A stretch of DNA of 64,000 nt, taken from contig CADCFN010000002.1 of assembly GCA_902800715.1 (NCBI GenBank), forward strand, positions 310,001 through 374,000, written 5' to 3'. Source of the stretch: an uncultured Bacteroidales bacterium (GTDB lineage Bacteria; Bacteroidota; Bacteroidia; Bacteroidales; Muribaculaceae). The number at the start of each line of letters is the position of its first letter. The stretch's first letter is position 1. This document shows positions 54,237 to 62,295 of the stretch, one piece after another. The position numbers and the translations under genes were made by a program. The notes beneath the pieces are model-generated. The model did no database searches, was not told the origin of the DNA, and saw nothing but the letters and a program-made list of their open reading frames with translations.

Positions 54237-54268
54237 CAACTTCAAATGACATTATTAAAAACAAAGAG

Positions 54269-55783
54269 ATGAAGTTTTTATCAAGAATCGCGCTTGCCGC
54301 GTTTGTGGCACTGCTGTTAACCGCTTGTGGTGGCAATGAGTCATCCTACCAGTACAAGACACAATATCTGCCTGTTCAGCTCGTGGGCAGCGAGAAATGG
54401 AGTATCCTCGACGTGAACAGCGGCGAGGTGGTCGCCAAGGACGCCTTTGACAACGCTCCGTCGCCCATAGTGGCAGGGATGTTCTATGTGATGAACAACG
54501 AGGGCAGCTACGATTACTATGACGTGGCAGCCCCCACCCAGCCCGTAGCAGGACACTTTGGCAGCGTGACCTCGTTCAGTGACGAGGGTGTTGCCGTTTG
54601 CAGCAAGGTGGGAGGACCACTGATTGTCATCGACCGCAAGGGTGACATCGTGAAACAGTTGCCCAAGGAAGTGTCGCAGTGTTCGATGTTTGCCCGTGGC
54701 ATGGCGACGTTCCAGAACGACGACGGCCTGTGGGGCTATATCAACGTCAGTGGTGACACCATCGTGCCCGCAACCTTCAGCAGCACCAATATGTTCCTCT
54801 ATAACGACTATGCGCTGGTCATTCCCCAGGTTCAGACCAACGACAGTGTGCTCTCGTTCTCGGTCATCGATAAGAGCGGCAAGGTGATGTTCACCGCCAG
54901 TGGTGCCGATTACCAGCCCGTTCAGCCCTATTACATCAACGGTGTCCTGCCCGTAGTGAGAGGCGACTCCCTAGTGTGCCTCGACGAGAACGGCAAGGAG
55001 GTGGCAAACCCAATCGATGACAAGGACAAGGTCGAGAAAGGCGGCTATGCCGATTTCTCACGCACCCCGTCAGGCGATTATATCGTCATCAAGGACAACA
55101 AGGCAGGTATGGTGGACAAGGATAACAAGACGCTGATTCCCATCAAGCACGATAACCTCATCGACATCAACGGCGAGCGCCTGATTGCTGTGGACGGCGA
55201 TACTTACTTTATTGTTGACCGCACAGGCCAGCCCGTGGGTAACGTGAAATTCCAGAATGCCCACGTGAGCGAGGACAACCCCTATGCTGCGCGCGGCTAT
55301 ATCGACACCGACCTGGCTGCAGCATCGCTGATGCTGCTGTTTGACGAGACCTCATGCTGTGGTGCCAATGCCAAGACCACGCTGATGGACATGAACGGTA
55401 TGGTCAGCACCGATGCCCTCATGTATGCCGGTAGCAACACGCTGATTCTGCCGCAGGGACCTTACATCATCCAGTATGTGTTTGACCGCGAGGTGGCCAG
55501 CGCCAATGCCGACAGCACGGCAGCCACCTTCAACTATGATGCCCACGTGAAATGCGTCATCGCATCGCTCAATGTCAAGCATTGCCCCGCCAATACCGAA
55601 CCCTCCATTGTCAACAAGGTGGAGAGCCATCTGGGCACCAAGGGCTTTGTGCTCGCCAGGGACGCCATCTTCTGCAGCGACTACCTGACCGCGCTCACCC
55701 TCGGCTATGACAAGGGCATCATCCAGATGAAGTACTACATGCACTTCAACGAATCTGTTCCTCAAGAGAAGAAGAAAAGGTAA
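54269..55783 (+). CDS. Lipoprotein with WG repeats
   Basis: The 504-residue protein starts with a lipoprotein signal peptide (MKFLSRIALAAFVALLLTAC, lipobox LTAC with Cys20). The body shows WG-type (KWG) repeats such as LWGYINVSGDTIVPATFS and AGMVDKDNKTLIPIKHDNL. These form small beta units and are common in Bacteroidota surface lipoproteins of unknown function. I use the ATG directly before the signal peptide; the frame is open 35 codons further up, through the promoter. The gene is monocistronic and is followed at once by a MITE-like palindrome. Confidence 0.75.
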   Translation: MKFLSRIALAAFVALLLTACGGNESSYQYKTQYLPVQLVGSEKWSILDVNSGEVVAKDAFDNAPSPIVAGMFYVMNNEGSYDYYDVAAPTQPVAGHFGSVTSFSDEGVAVCSKVGGPLIVIDRKGDIVKQLPKEVSQCSMFARGMATFQNDDGLWGYINVSGDTIVPATFSSTNMFLYNDYALVIPQVQTNDSVLSFSVIDKSGKVMFTASGADYQPVQPYYINGVLPVVRGDSLVCLDENGKEVANPIDDKDKVEKGGYADFSRTPSGDYIVIKDNKAGMVDKDNKTLIPIKHDNLIDINGERLIAVDGDTYFIVDRTGQPVGNVKFQNAHVSEDNPYAARGYIDTDLAAASLMLLFDETSCCGANAKTTLMDMNGMVSTDALMYAGSNTLILPQGPYIIQYVFDREVASANADSTAATFNYDAHVKCVIASLNVKHCPANTEPSIVNKVESHLGTKGFVLARDAIFCSDYLTALTLGYDKGIIQMKYYMHFNESVPQEKKKR

Positions 55784-55791
55784 ATCATGGG

Positions 55792-55970
55792 GAGGGTGTG
55801 TCATAATTGCGACTCGGTAATATAACCGTGCTATCGCACGGGAAATTAAACAAATTATTAAATTATTATTGATACTATTATCATATTAAAAAAAATTTTA
55901 TAATTAATTTGATTAATTTCCCGCCCGCAGGGCGGTTATAGTTCTAGTAGTTGAATTATAACACACCTTC
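55792..55970. mobile_element. MITE-like palindromic element
   Basis: This 179-base element has near-perfect terminal inverted repeats (GAGGGTGTGTCATAATT left, GAAGGTGTGTTATAATT as read inward from the right). The two halves remain complementary further in: AACCGTGC-TATC-GCACGGGAAATTAA faces TTAATTTCCCGCCC-GCAG-GGCGGTT, and the centre is A/T-rich. It encodes nothing. A target duplication is not clear. It sits between a lipoprotein stop codon and queD and looks like a non-autonomous insertion element. Confidence 0.6.
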
Positions 55971-56004
55971 ATAGAATAACACTGAGAACTAAAAACTAAA
56001 AAAT

Positions 56005-56340
56005 ATGTATTACGTTAAAAAGACATTAGAGATTTCGTCGGCCCACATGCTGTACCTGGACCACAACAGCAAATGCGAGAATCTGCACGGCCACAACTGG
56101 ATTGTTGACATCTATTGCAAAGCCAAGGAACTCGACGACAACGGCATGGTGACCGATTTCACCCTCATCAAGGAGATGGTACACGGCAAACTCGACCACA
56201 AGTACCTGAACGAGGTGCTCGACTTCAACCCCACCGCCGAAAACATCGCCCACTGGATTGTCGAGACCGTGCCCAACTGCTATCGTGCCGACGTGCGTGA
56301 GAGCGCCAACAACCTCGCCATCTATATTAAAGACGAATAA
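56005..56340 (+). CDS. queD: 6-carboxy-5,6,7,8-tetrahydropterin synthase QueD
   Basis: The 111-residue enzyme converts dihydroneopterin triphosphate to 6-carboxytetrahydropterin, the second step of preQ0/queuosine synthesis. It has the zinc ligands (His14, His28 and His30, in SAHMLYLDH and LHGHNW), the catalytic Cys24, and KLDHKYLNEV followed by PTAENIAHWI. The length is at the short end for QueD. It is followed by queE after a palindromic 89-base gap, and queC-queF lie 2 kb away on the other strand. Confidence 0.93.
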   Translation: MYYVKKTLEISSAHMLYLDHNSKCENLHGHNWIVDIYCKAKELDDNGMVTDFTLIKEMVHGKLDHKYLNEVLDFNPTAENIAHWIVETVPNCYRADVRESANNLAIYIKDE

Positions 56341-56345
56341 ATAAG

Positions 56346-56412
56346 TTTTTCAGTTGACAGTTATCAGTTGAGTGCGGATGCCGCTGACAACTGATAACTG
56401 ACAACTGAAAAA
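56346..56412. repeat. 25-bp-arm palindrome between queD and queE
   Basis: The arms 56346-56370 and 56388-56412 are complementary at 24 of 25 positions and built from TCAGTTGACAGTTA-type units. The 17-base loop itself has a GCGG/CCGC stem. More TGAAAAC repeats follow to the queE start. It may be a regulatory hairpin, or the TCAGTTT intergenic repeat in inverted orientation. Confidence 0.6.
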
Positions 56413-56429
56413 CTGAAAACTGAAAACTA

Positions 56430-57020
56430 ATGTGGAAAGTTAACGAAATCTTCTACTCGCTGCAGGGCGAGGGCTACAACACGGGTACCGCCAGCGTGTT
56501 CATCAGGCTGAGCGGCTGCAACCTGCATTGTGCCTTCTGCGACACTCGGCACGAGGAGGGCACCATGATGGCGTTGCCCGAAATCGTTGAGCAGGTGATG
56601 CAATACCCCAAGGCTCCGCTCATCGTGCTTACGGGCGGCGAACCGTCACTGTGGATAGACGATGATTTCGTGACGGGACTCAAGCAGATGACAGGCAAGC
56701 ACATCGCGATTGAGACCAATGGCACCCATCCCCTGCCCCACGGCATCGACTGGGTAACGCTGTCGCCCAAGACTGGCCTCGGCAACAGCGGCGACCTGCC
56801 CGTCATTCTCAGCCGCTGCGACGAGTTGAAGGTGGTCTATCTGGGCCAAGACTTGGCCCAATACAACAACATCACGGCTGACCACCGCTACCTGCAGCCC
56901 TGTTGGGTGAGCGATTCCGACCAATGCAGCCGCAACATGCACGCCACAGTCCAGGCAGTGCTTGACAACCCTCAGTGGAGACTGTCCCTGCAGACCCACC
57001 GCGTCCTGGGCATCAGATAA
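56430..57020 (+). CDS. queE: 7-carboxy-7-deazaguanine synthase QueE
   Basis: The 196-residue radical SAM enzyme converts 6-carboxytetrahydropterin to 7-carboxy-7-deazaguanine. The cluster-binding motif is CNLHCAFC (Cys30, 34, 37; C-x3-C-x2-C), preceded by the substrate-recognition start EIFYSLQGEG. The GGEP motif (LTGGEPSL) and a SAM-binding ETNGT segment follow. It takes the QueD product, and QueC and QueF, encoded nearby, continue the pathway to preQ1. Confidence 0.93.
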   Translation: MWKVNEIFYSLQGEGYNTGTASVFIRLSGCNLHCAFCDTRHEEGTMMALPEIVEQVMQYPKAPLIVLTGGEPSLWIDDDFVTGLKQMTGKHIAIETNGTHPLPHGIDWVTLSPKTGLGNSGDLPVILSRCDELKVVYLGQDLAQYNNITADHRYLQPCWVSDSDQCSRNMHATVQAVLDNPQWRLSLQTHRVLGIR

Positions 57021-57085
57021 CGCTGTCCAGTTTGTCCACGCGTGCACGTGAATCCAGGTCGCTTTCACGATAACCAAACAACAAG

Positions 57086-57116
57086 CGTCCGCACTCCATT
57101 GGCTGGAATGCGGACG
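57086..57116. terminator. Bidirectional terminator between queE and fabD
   Basis: CGTCCGCACTCCA and TGGAATGCGGACG form a 13-bp stem with a 5-base loop between two convergent genes. Confidence 0.75.
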
Positions 57117-57120
57117 TTAC

Positions 57121-57172
57121 TCTAAACTCTAAACTCTAAACCCTACACTCTAAACTGCGAGCAGAGCGAGCA
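57121..57172 (+). repeat. TCTAAAC run with GCGAGC motif, next to fabD stop
   Basis: Degenerate TCTAAAC heptamers are followed by TGCGAGCAGAGCGAGCA. This is the fourth copy of the module seen at 36718, 54001 and 54102; here the GCGAGC units are direct rather than inverted. Confidence 0.55.
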
Positions 57173-57174
57173 TA

Positions 57175-58053
57175 TTACTGGCGACCTGACAGGACGACGT
57201 CGCGGCTGGTCTTGCCGATGAGGCCCTGGAGAACCTTGCCGGGACCCAGTTCCTCGGCCTCGGTCATGCCGTCGGCAACCATGTTGGCAACGATGTGGCT
57301 CCAACGGACGGGAGCGGTGAGCTGTTGCAGCAGGTTAGCCTTGATTTCGGCGGGATCGGTGTGGGGCTTAGCGTCCACGTCCTGGTAGATGGGGCAAACG
57401 GGAGCCGAGAAGTCGGCAGCCTCGATAGCCTCGGCCAACTCGGCACGGGCAGGCTCCATCAGGGGCGAGTGGAAAGCACCACCCACCTTGAGGGGCAATG
57501 CGCGGCGTGCGCCAGCCTCCTTGAATTTCTCACAGGCAGCCTCGATAGCGGCAATCTCACCCGAGATGACCACCTGACCGGGACAGTTATAGTTGGCGGG
57601 GACACAGATGCCGTCGATGGTGGCACAGATTTCCTCCACCTTAGCGTCGTCCAAGCCGATGATGGCAGCCATCGTCGAAGGAGCTGCCTCACATGCCTTC
57701 TGCATAGCCAGGGCACGAGCCTCGACCAGTTTCAAACCCTGCTCAAAGGGCAGTGCGCCAGCGGCAACGAGTGCCGAGAACTCGCCCAGCGAGTGACCGG
57801 CAACCATATCGGGCTTGAACTCGTCACCCATCGTGAGCGCGAGAATCACAGAGTGCAGGAATACGGCGGGCTGGGTGACCTTGGTCTGCTTCAGGTCATC
57901 CTCGGTGCCTTCAAACATGAGGTCGGTGATGCGGAATCCCAGCACCTCATTGGCTTTCTCAAACAATTCTTTGGCCTGGGGATTGTTGTCATACAGGTCT
58001 TTGCCCATACCCACAAACTGTGCGCCCTGACCGGGGAATACGAATGCTTTCAT
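57175..58053 (-). CDS. fabD: Malonyl-CoA:ACP transacylase FabD
   Basis: The 292-residue enzyme loads malonyl groups onto acyl carrier protein for type II fatty-acid synthesis. The N-terminal FVFPGQGAQ, nucleophile GHSLGEFSALVAAG and catalytic His region GGAFHSPLM are present. The length is normal. It stands alone between the two halves of the queuosine gene group, with no fab neighbours in the window. Confidence 0.96.
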   Translation of the reverse strand: MKAFVFPGQGAQFVGMGKDLYDNNPQAKELFEKANEVLGFRITDLMFEGTEDDLKQTKVTQPAVFLHSVILALTMGDEFKPDMVAGHSLGEFSALVAAGALPFEQGLKLVEARALAMQKACEAAPSTMAAIIGLDDAKVEEICATIDGICVPANYNCPGQVVISGEIAAIEAACEKFKEAGARRALPLKVGGAFHSPLMEPARAELAEAIEAADFSAPVCPIYQDVDAKPHTDPAEIKANLLQQLTAPVRWSHIVANMVADGMTEAEELGPGKVLQGLIGKTSRDVVLSGRQ

Positions 58054-58105
58054 TGTCTTTTTATTATTATGTAGTTAATGATGTTTCTTTATTTCAAAAC
58101 GGCTG

Positions 58106-58113
58106 CAAAGGTA
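58106..58113 (-). promoter_or_regulatory. -7 box of fabD
   Basis: TACCTTTG on the minus strand lies about 50 bases before the fabD ATG. There is no clear -33 TTTG; the upstream bases are an A/T repeat (GAATAGTTT type). Confidence 0.4.
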
Positions 58114-58205
58114 ATACTTTTTTAGTGAATAGTTTATAGTTAAAAGTGAATAGTTTTTAAAACAAAACACAATTAGCTGATTTTCAGCCAACTATCAACT
58201 ATTAA

Positions 58206-58862
58206 CTATTTCAGGTATTCGGTGGGGTCGTCGATGCCGGCTTCCTTAAGGGCCTGGCGGCGTTCGGTGCAGGTGCCACAGGTGCCGCAGTGCTTCTCGC
58301 CTCCCTTGTAGCAGGAGTAGGTCTCGCTGTAGTCCAGCCACAGGGCCGCACCGTGGCGGGCGATGTCGGCTTTGCTCAAGTCGGTATAGGGGGCATAAAC
58401 CTTAACGCCCTCGTAGGTACCCGTCATCATCGCCGTGCTCATCGCCTCGATAAAGGGTGAACGGCAATCGGGATAGATGCTGTGGTCGCCAGCGTGGTTG
58501 GCAATCATCACACGCTTGAGGCCATTGCTCTCGGCAATGCCACAGGCAATGGCGAGCATGATGCCGTTGCGGAAAGGCACCACCGTCGATTTCATATTCT
58601 CGTCGTTGTAATTGCCGTCGGGGATGGCCTCGGCACTCTCGAGCAGGGCGCTCTTGAAGTACTTGTGCATGAAGTCCAGAGGGATAATCAGGTGCTTGAT
58701 GCCCAAGCGCTGGCAATGCATGATGGCGCAACGGCGCTCACGGCCGTTCTGGGTGCTGCCGTAGTCAAAGGTGATTGCCAATGCAATAATGTCCTTGTAC
58801 TCATAGAGCATGGTCGTGGAGTCCATGCCGCCCGATGTGATGATAACTGCGTCTTTTGCCAT
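58206..58862 (-). CDS. queC: 7-cyano-7-deazaguanine synthase QueC
   Basis: The 218-residue enzyme converts 7-carboxy-7-deazaguanine to preQ0 with ATP and ammonia. The PP-loop SGGMDSTTMLY at the N-terminus and the C-terminal zinc-binding cysteines (CYKGGEKHCGTCGTCTER) are clear. I use the ATG at 58862, 7 bases after the queF stop codon, instead of a TTG 30 bases upstream. It belongs to the mlaEF-HD-queF-queC strand and completes the pathway begun by queD and queE. Confidence 0.94.
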   Translation of the reverse strand: MAKDAVIITSGGMDSTTMLYEYKDIIALAITFDYGSTQNGRERRCAIMHCQRLGIKHLIIPLDFMHKYFKSALLESAEAIPDGNYNDENMKSTVVPFRNGIMLAIACGIAESNGLKRVMIANHAGDHSIYPDCRSPFIEAMSTAMMTGTYEGVKVYAPYTDLSKADIARHGAALWLDYSETYSCYKGGEKHCGTCGTCTERRQALKEAGIDDPTEYLK

Positions 58863-58869
58863 AGTCTTG

Positions 58870-59340
58870 TCAATCGTTATGGAAATTAGCAATCAGGCGG
58901 GCGCGCACCATATCCTGATGCTCACTGTCGCCATAGTTGGCAAACGGCTTGATGCTGATGCCACCACGGGGCATGAACAGGCCGATGACCTCAAGGTACT
59001 TGGGGTCCATCAGCTTGACCAGGTCCTTCATGATGATATTGACACAATCCTCGTGGAAATCGCCATGGTTGCGGAAACTGAACAGGTAGAGTTTCAGGCT
59101 CTTGCTCTCGACCATGCGCACACGGGGGATATAGTTGATGATGATGTGGCCAAAGTCGGGCTGGCCCGTCTTGGGGCACAACGAGGTAAACTCGGGGCAA
59201 TCGAGTGTCACCACATATTCGTTCTCGGGGTGCTTGTTCTCAAAGGTCTCCAGCACGTCGGGACGATAATCAAACTCATATTGTGTACCCTGGCTGCCCA
59301 GCAGCGTCACACCTTCCAATTCTTGTTCTGTTCTTGACAT
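58870..59340 (-). CDS. queF: NADPH-dependent preQ0 reductase QueF
   Basis: The 156-residue short-form QueF reduces the nitrile of preQ0 to preQ1 with NADPH. The catalytic Cys55 and Asp62 are in [13 protein letters not shown]. The substrate-binding [21 protein letters not shown] segment is typical of the unimodular class. It is the committed step before insertion into tRNA by Tgt. It precedes queC by 7 bases and follows the HD-domain gene by 27. Confidence 0.95.
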   Translation of the reverse strand: MSRTEQELEGVTLLGSQGTQYEFDYRPDVLETFENKHPENEYVVTLDCPEFTSLCPKTGQPDFGHIIINYIPRVRMVESKSLKLYLFSFRNHGDFHEDCVNIIMKDLVKLMDPKYLEVIGLFMPRGGISIKPFANYGDSEHQDMVRARLIANFHND

Positions 59341-59367
59341 AGCATCAATCGTATTAAGTGTTTTTAA

Positions 59368-60000
59368 TCAAAGCTCGTCGATTTCCTCGCCTGTACGCTC
59401 CATGATGCTGGCAGCCAGGCCATCGGCGGTTTGGATAATGCTCACAAGCGGATAGAGCTTGCGGGCTGCATCATAATTGCGGACGTCCTCAAAGCTATTC
59501 TGATTCACGCCCCAAGCGCCCATGTGCCAGCGTATGGCAAGCATCTCGTCATCATTCAAGGGCAAGCCGCTACACAGGAGCAAGGTGAGCGATTTCTCGC
59601 CATGTCCCATGGGAAAGCTCTTGTAGGTGACCTTATAGCCCTCGGCATCTTCCCAAATGCCAAGCGCGTTCTTGCGCTTCTTGACCGACCGCTTGTAGAT
59701 GTCGCACTTGCACACGTCATGCAACAGGCTGGCAAGGATGATGCTGTCGCGCTTCACCTCATGCTCAAGACCGGGCTCCAAAGCCTTCATCGCCTCCCAA
59801 ACGGCAAGCGCCGCCTTGCAGGTGTTGAGCGAGTGTTTAGCCAGTCCTCCCTCGACATTGAGATGATGGCCAGCCGAAGCTGGAGCGGTGAAAAAGCCCC
59901 ATGCCTCTAAATCGGCAATCACGTCCTCGATACCTTCACGTTGAGTCGAACGCAACAACTCGATGATTTCTTCTTTACAGTTCTTATCGCTTGTTTTCAT
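59368..60000 (-). CDS. HD-domain phosphohydrolase-like protein
   Basis: The 210-residue protein has an HD-type metal site (HHLNVEGGLAKHSLNT, then LASLLHDVCKCD) and later HGEKS and WHMGAW histidines that fit the superfamily. HD proteins hydrolyse nucleotides, cyclic dinucleotides or other phosphoesters; the substrate here is not predictable. It lies between mlaF and queF on the same strand. The 99 bases before it are occupied by TCAGTTT and CTAACTCCTAATTC repeats. Confidence 0.75.
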   Translation of the reverse strand: MKTSDKNCKEEIIELLRSTQREGIEDVIADLEAWGFFTAPASAGHHLNVEGGLAKHSLNTCKAALAVWEAMKALEPGLEHEVKRDSIILASLLHDVCKCDIYKRSVKKRKNALGIWEDAEGYKVTYKSFPMGHGEKSLTLLLCSGLPLNDDEMLAIRWHMGAWGVNQNSFEDVRNYDAARKLYPLVSIIQTADGLAASIMERTGEEIDEL

Positions 60001-60099
60001 TTTCAGTTTTCAGTTTTTAGTTGTACACACGCGGACTAAACGGACAAAACGACGAATGCAGATGCTAACTCCTAACTCCTAATTCCTAACTCCTAATTC

Positions 60100-60897
60100 C
60101 TAACTCTTCCTCGTCGGCTTGTAACCGTGCTCACGGCGGTACTTGCGCACGTCGCGGAACAAGTCGGTGGCATAGACGAAATTGTTCAGGTCGTCATTGT
60201 CCACATTATAGACCTCGTCCTTGTTGCCAATCCATCCCACATGGCCCTTATTGATGAACACGATGTTCTCACCGATGCCCATCACCGAGTTCATGTCGTG
60301 GGTGTTGATGATGGTGGTGATGCCGAACTCATGGGTGATGTCGCTCAACAGTTCGTCAATGACAATCGACGTCTTGGGGTCCAGACCCGAGTTGGGCTCG
60401 TCACAAAAGAGGTACCTGGGATTCAATGCGATGGCGCGGGCGATGGCGCAGCGCTTCTGCATACCGCCCGAGAGCTCGCTGGGGTACTTGTTCTCGCTGC
60501 CCGTGAGATTCACGCGGTCGATACAGAACTGTGCTCGTTCGCGCATCTCGTCATTGCCCATCCCTCCAAACATGACCAGAGGGAACATCACATTGCCCAT
60601 CACCGTCTCGCTGTCGAACAAGGCAGAGCCCTGGAACAGCATGCCGATTTCCTTGCGCAACTCCTTGCGCTGCTTGCGGTTCATCTTGGTGATGTCACGT
60701 CCATCGTACAGGATTTCGCCCTCATCAGGGTCAAACAGTCCCACAATATTCTTAATCAGCACCGTTTTACCCGAACCCGACTGGCCGATGATAAGGTTGG
60801 TCTTGCCGTCATAGAGCTTGCAGCTCACGTCATACAGCACTTGACGCACACCACCGTCTTCCTTGAAAGACTTGGATAGATGTTTGACTTCGATCAT
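60100..60897 (-). CDS. ABC transporter ATPase, MlaF-like
   Basis: The 265-residue ATPase has Walker A GQSGSGKT, the Q-loop LFQGSALFDS, signature LSGGMQKR, Walker B YLFCDEPNSGLDP and the H-loop THD. The sequence groups with MlaF, which powers phospholipid (or in plants TGD) transport. It lies 24 bases after the MlaE-like permease. No MlaD-type substrate-binding gene lies beside it, unlike most mla operons. Confidence 0.9.
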   Translation of the reverse strand: MIEVKHLSKSFKEDGGVRQVLYDVSCKLYDGKTNLIIGQSGSGKTVLIKNIVGLFDPDEGEILYDGRDITKMNRKQRKELRKEIGMLFQGSALFDSETVMGNVMFPLVMFGGMGNDEMRERAQFCIDRVNLTGSENKYPSELSGGMQKRCAIARAIALNPRYLFCDEPNSGLDPKTSIVIDELLSDITHEFGITTIINTHDMNSVMGIGENIVFINKGHVGWIGNKDEVYNVDNDDLNNFVYATDLFRDVRKYRREHGYKPTRKS

Positions 60898-60921
60898 AGT
60901 TCTTTAGTTTTTAGTCCCAAG

Positions 60922-61668
60922 TTACAGTAAGAGAAGGGTCAGAATAACGTCTGCCACCAGAATCATGATATTGCTCACAACCACGGTGTCGGTGCTCGCC
61001 TTGCCCACCTCTACCGAGCCGCCCTTCACCGTGTAGCCGTAGTAGCAGGCTATCGTGGACATCAGGAAAGCGAACACAAGCGACTTGATGAGCGCAAACC
61101 ACACATACCACTCGATGAACAGCGACTGGATACCAAAGATAAAGGTATCGGGGTCGACGATTCCCGTTATGACACAGATGAGCCAACCGCCAAACAAGCT
61201 GGTCGCCATACAAATCACAACCAGGAACGGCAAGATTGTGATGAGCGCCAAAATCTTGGGCATCGCCAGGAAATTGGCGCTGTTGATGCCCATGATGTCG
61301 AGGGCATCAATCTGCTCGGTGGCACGCATGGTGCCGATTTCGCTCGCAATATTGGAACCGATTTTACCCGAGAGAATCAGGCACAGGATAGTCGATGAGA
61401 ACTCCAGCAGGATAATCTCACGGGTTGTCAGACCCACCGTGTAACGCGGCAACAACGGGTTAGAGATGTTGAGCTTAATCAGGATGGTACACAGCGAACC
61501 GATGAACAGCGACACGATGATAATCAGCGGAATCGAGTCGATGCCCAATTTCGCGATTTCATCAAGGTAACGCTTGAAGAATACTTTCCACTTGTCAGGG
61601 ATGGCGGTAACCCTCCACATGAACATGCAGTAGTCTCCAAACTTATCTAGCATTTTAGTCAATATCAT
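60922..61668 (-). CDS. MlaE-like ABC permease
   Basis: The 248-residue protein has about five to six membrane helices and the MlaE-family conserved blocks (PLIIIVSLFIGSLCTI, the central ILCLILSGKIGSNIASEIGTMRATEQIDAL, and the later AMPKILALITILPFL). It pairs with the downstream MlaF-like ATPase to move lipids between membranes. It has its own -7 box and is the first gene of the mla/HD/que strand. Confidence 0.9.
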   Translation of the reverse strand: MILTKMLDKFGDYCMFMWRVTAIPDKWKVFFKRYLDEIAKLGIDSIPLIIIVSLFIGSLCTILIKLNISNPLLPRYTVGLTTREIILLEFSSTILCLILSGKIGSNIASEIGTMRATEQIDALDIMGINSANFLAMPKILALITILPFLVVICMATSLFGGWLICVITGIVDPDTFIFGIQSLFIEWYVWFALIKSLVFAFLMSTIACYYGYTVKGGSVEVGKASTDTVVVSNIMILVADVILTLLLL

Positions 61669-61692
61669 ATCATCTCTTTAAATTTCAACCTG

Positions 61693-61700
61693 CAAAGGTA
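61693..61700 (-). promoter_or_regulatory. -7 box of the mlaEF unit
   Basis: TACCTTTG on the minus strand lies 25 bases before the MlaE-like ATG. No -33 TTTG is present at the usual distance. Confidence 0.4.
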
Positions 61701-61725
61701 CGAAAAAGATTTCACTTGTAGGGAA

Positions 61726-62295
61726 TTATATCAGGGAGTTCTCGTCGATGAGGTTGTTGAGCATGGCATAGACGGTGAGGCCTGCCACACTCTTGATGCC
61801 GGTCTTGCGGGTGATGTTCTTGCGATGGCTGATAACGGTGTGGACGCTCACGTTGAGGGCATCGGCAATCTCCTTGTTGGTCTTGCCCTGGGCAAGCTCG
61901 ACGAGGACCGCGGTCTCGCGCTTGGTGAGTTCGTAATTGTTATTGGCTGATTCCACCTCACCGGGTGATGCCTGGGCAAGCGTCTCGATAATCACAGCCC
62001 GGCTGGCACGGATGTCCACCACTGCGTCATACTGCTTGAGCACCTCACGCTCCACATATTGATAGACCAGTGCCACCACAGCCATCGGATGCTCGCCACG
62101 CAGCCGAGAAATGTTGCCGATAAGCGTGGGATTAATGAGCACAATGTCGGGACGAGTGGCAACCAGGCGCTCATCAAGCTGGTCAGCCCCCATCTCGGGT
62201 TCCAGCACCTTGAAGCGTATCTGCCCGTCAAGGATGGATTTCAACCCTTCGATGATGAGTTCCGAGGGTTCTACTATCAACAATCGCTGTTTCAT
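61726..62295 (-). CDS. LuxR-type regulator with a pseudo-receiver domain
   Basis: The 189-residue protein has an N-terminal receiver-like fold and a C-terminal LuxR helix-turn-helix (residues about 123-185, LTKRETAVLVELAQGKTNKEIADALNVSVHTVISHRKNI). The receiver lacks the usual acidic pair (LLIVEPSEL instead of (D/E)D) and its phospho-acceptor Asp (VLINPT, with Asn). It is therefore probably not activated by phosphorylation and may respond to a ligand or protein. It overlaps the hemerythrin gene by 4 bases, which suggests that the two act together in one pathway. Confidence 0.85.
   Translation of the reverse strand: MKQRLLIVEPSELIIEGLKSILDGQIRFKVLEPEMGADQLDERLVATRPDIVLINPTLIGNISRLRGEHPMAVVALVYQYVEREVLKQYDAVVDIRASRAVIIETLAQASPGEVESANNNYELTKRETAVLVELAQGKTNKEIADALNVSVHTVISHRKNITRKTGIKSVAGLTVYAMLNNLIDENSLI

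Larger units (their letters stand above)
53796..54268. other. 473-base spacer between divergent groES and WG-repeat lipoprotein genes
   Basis: The spacer holds the sigma-54-like groESL promoter (53853-53869), two TCTAAAC/palindrome repeat modules (54001-54030, 54102-54147), a degenerate TTTTGTCCG run between them, and the promoter of the lipoprotein gene (54204-54236). No gene is visible. Confidence 0.6.
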
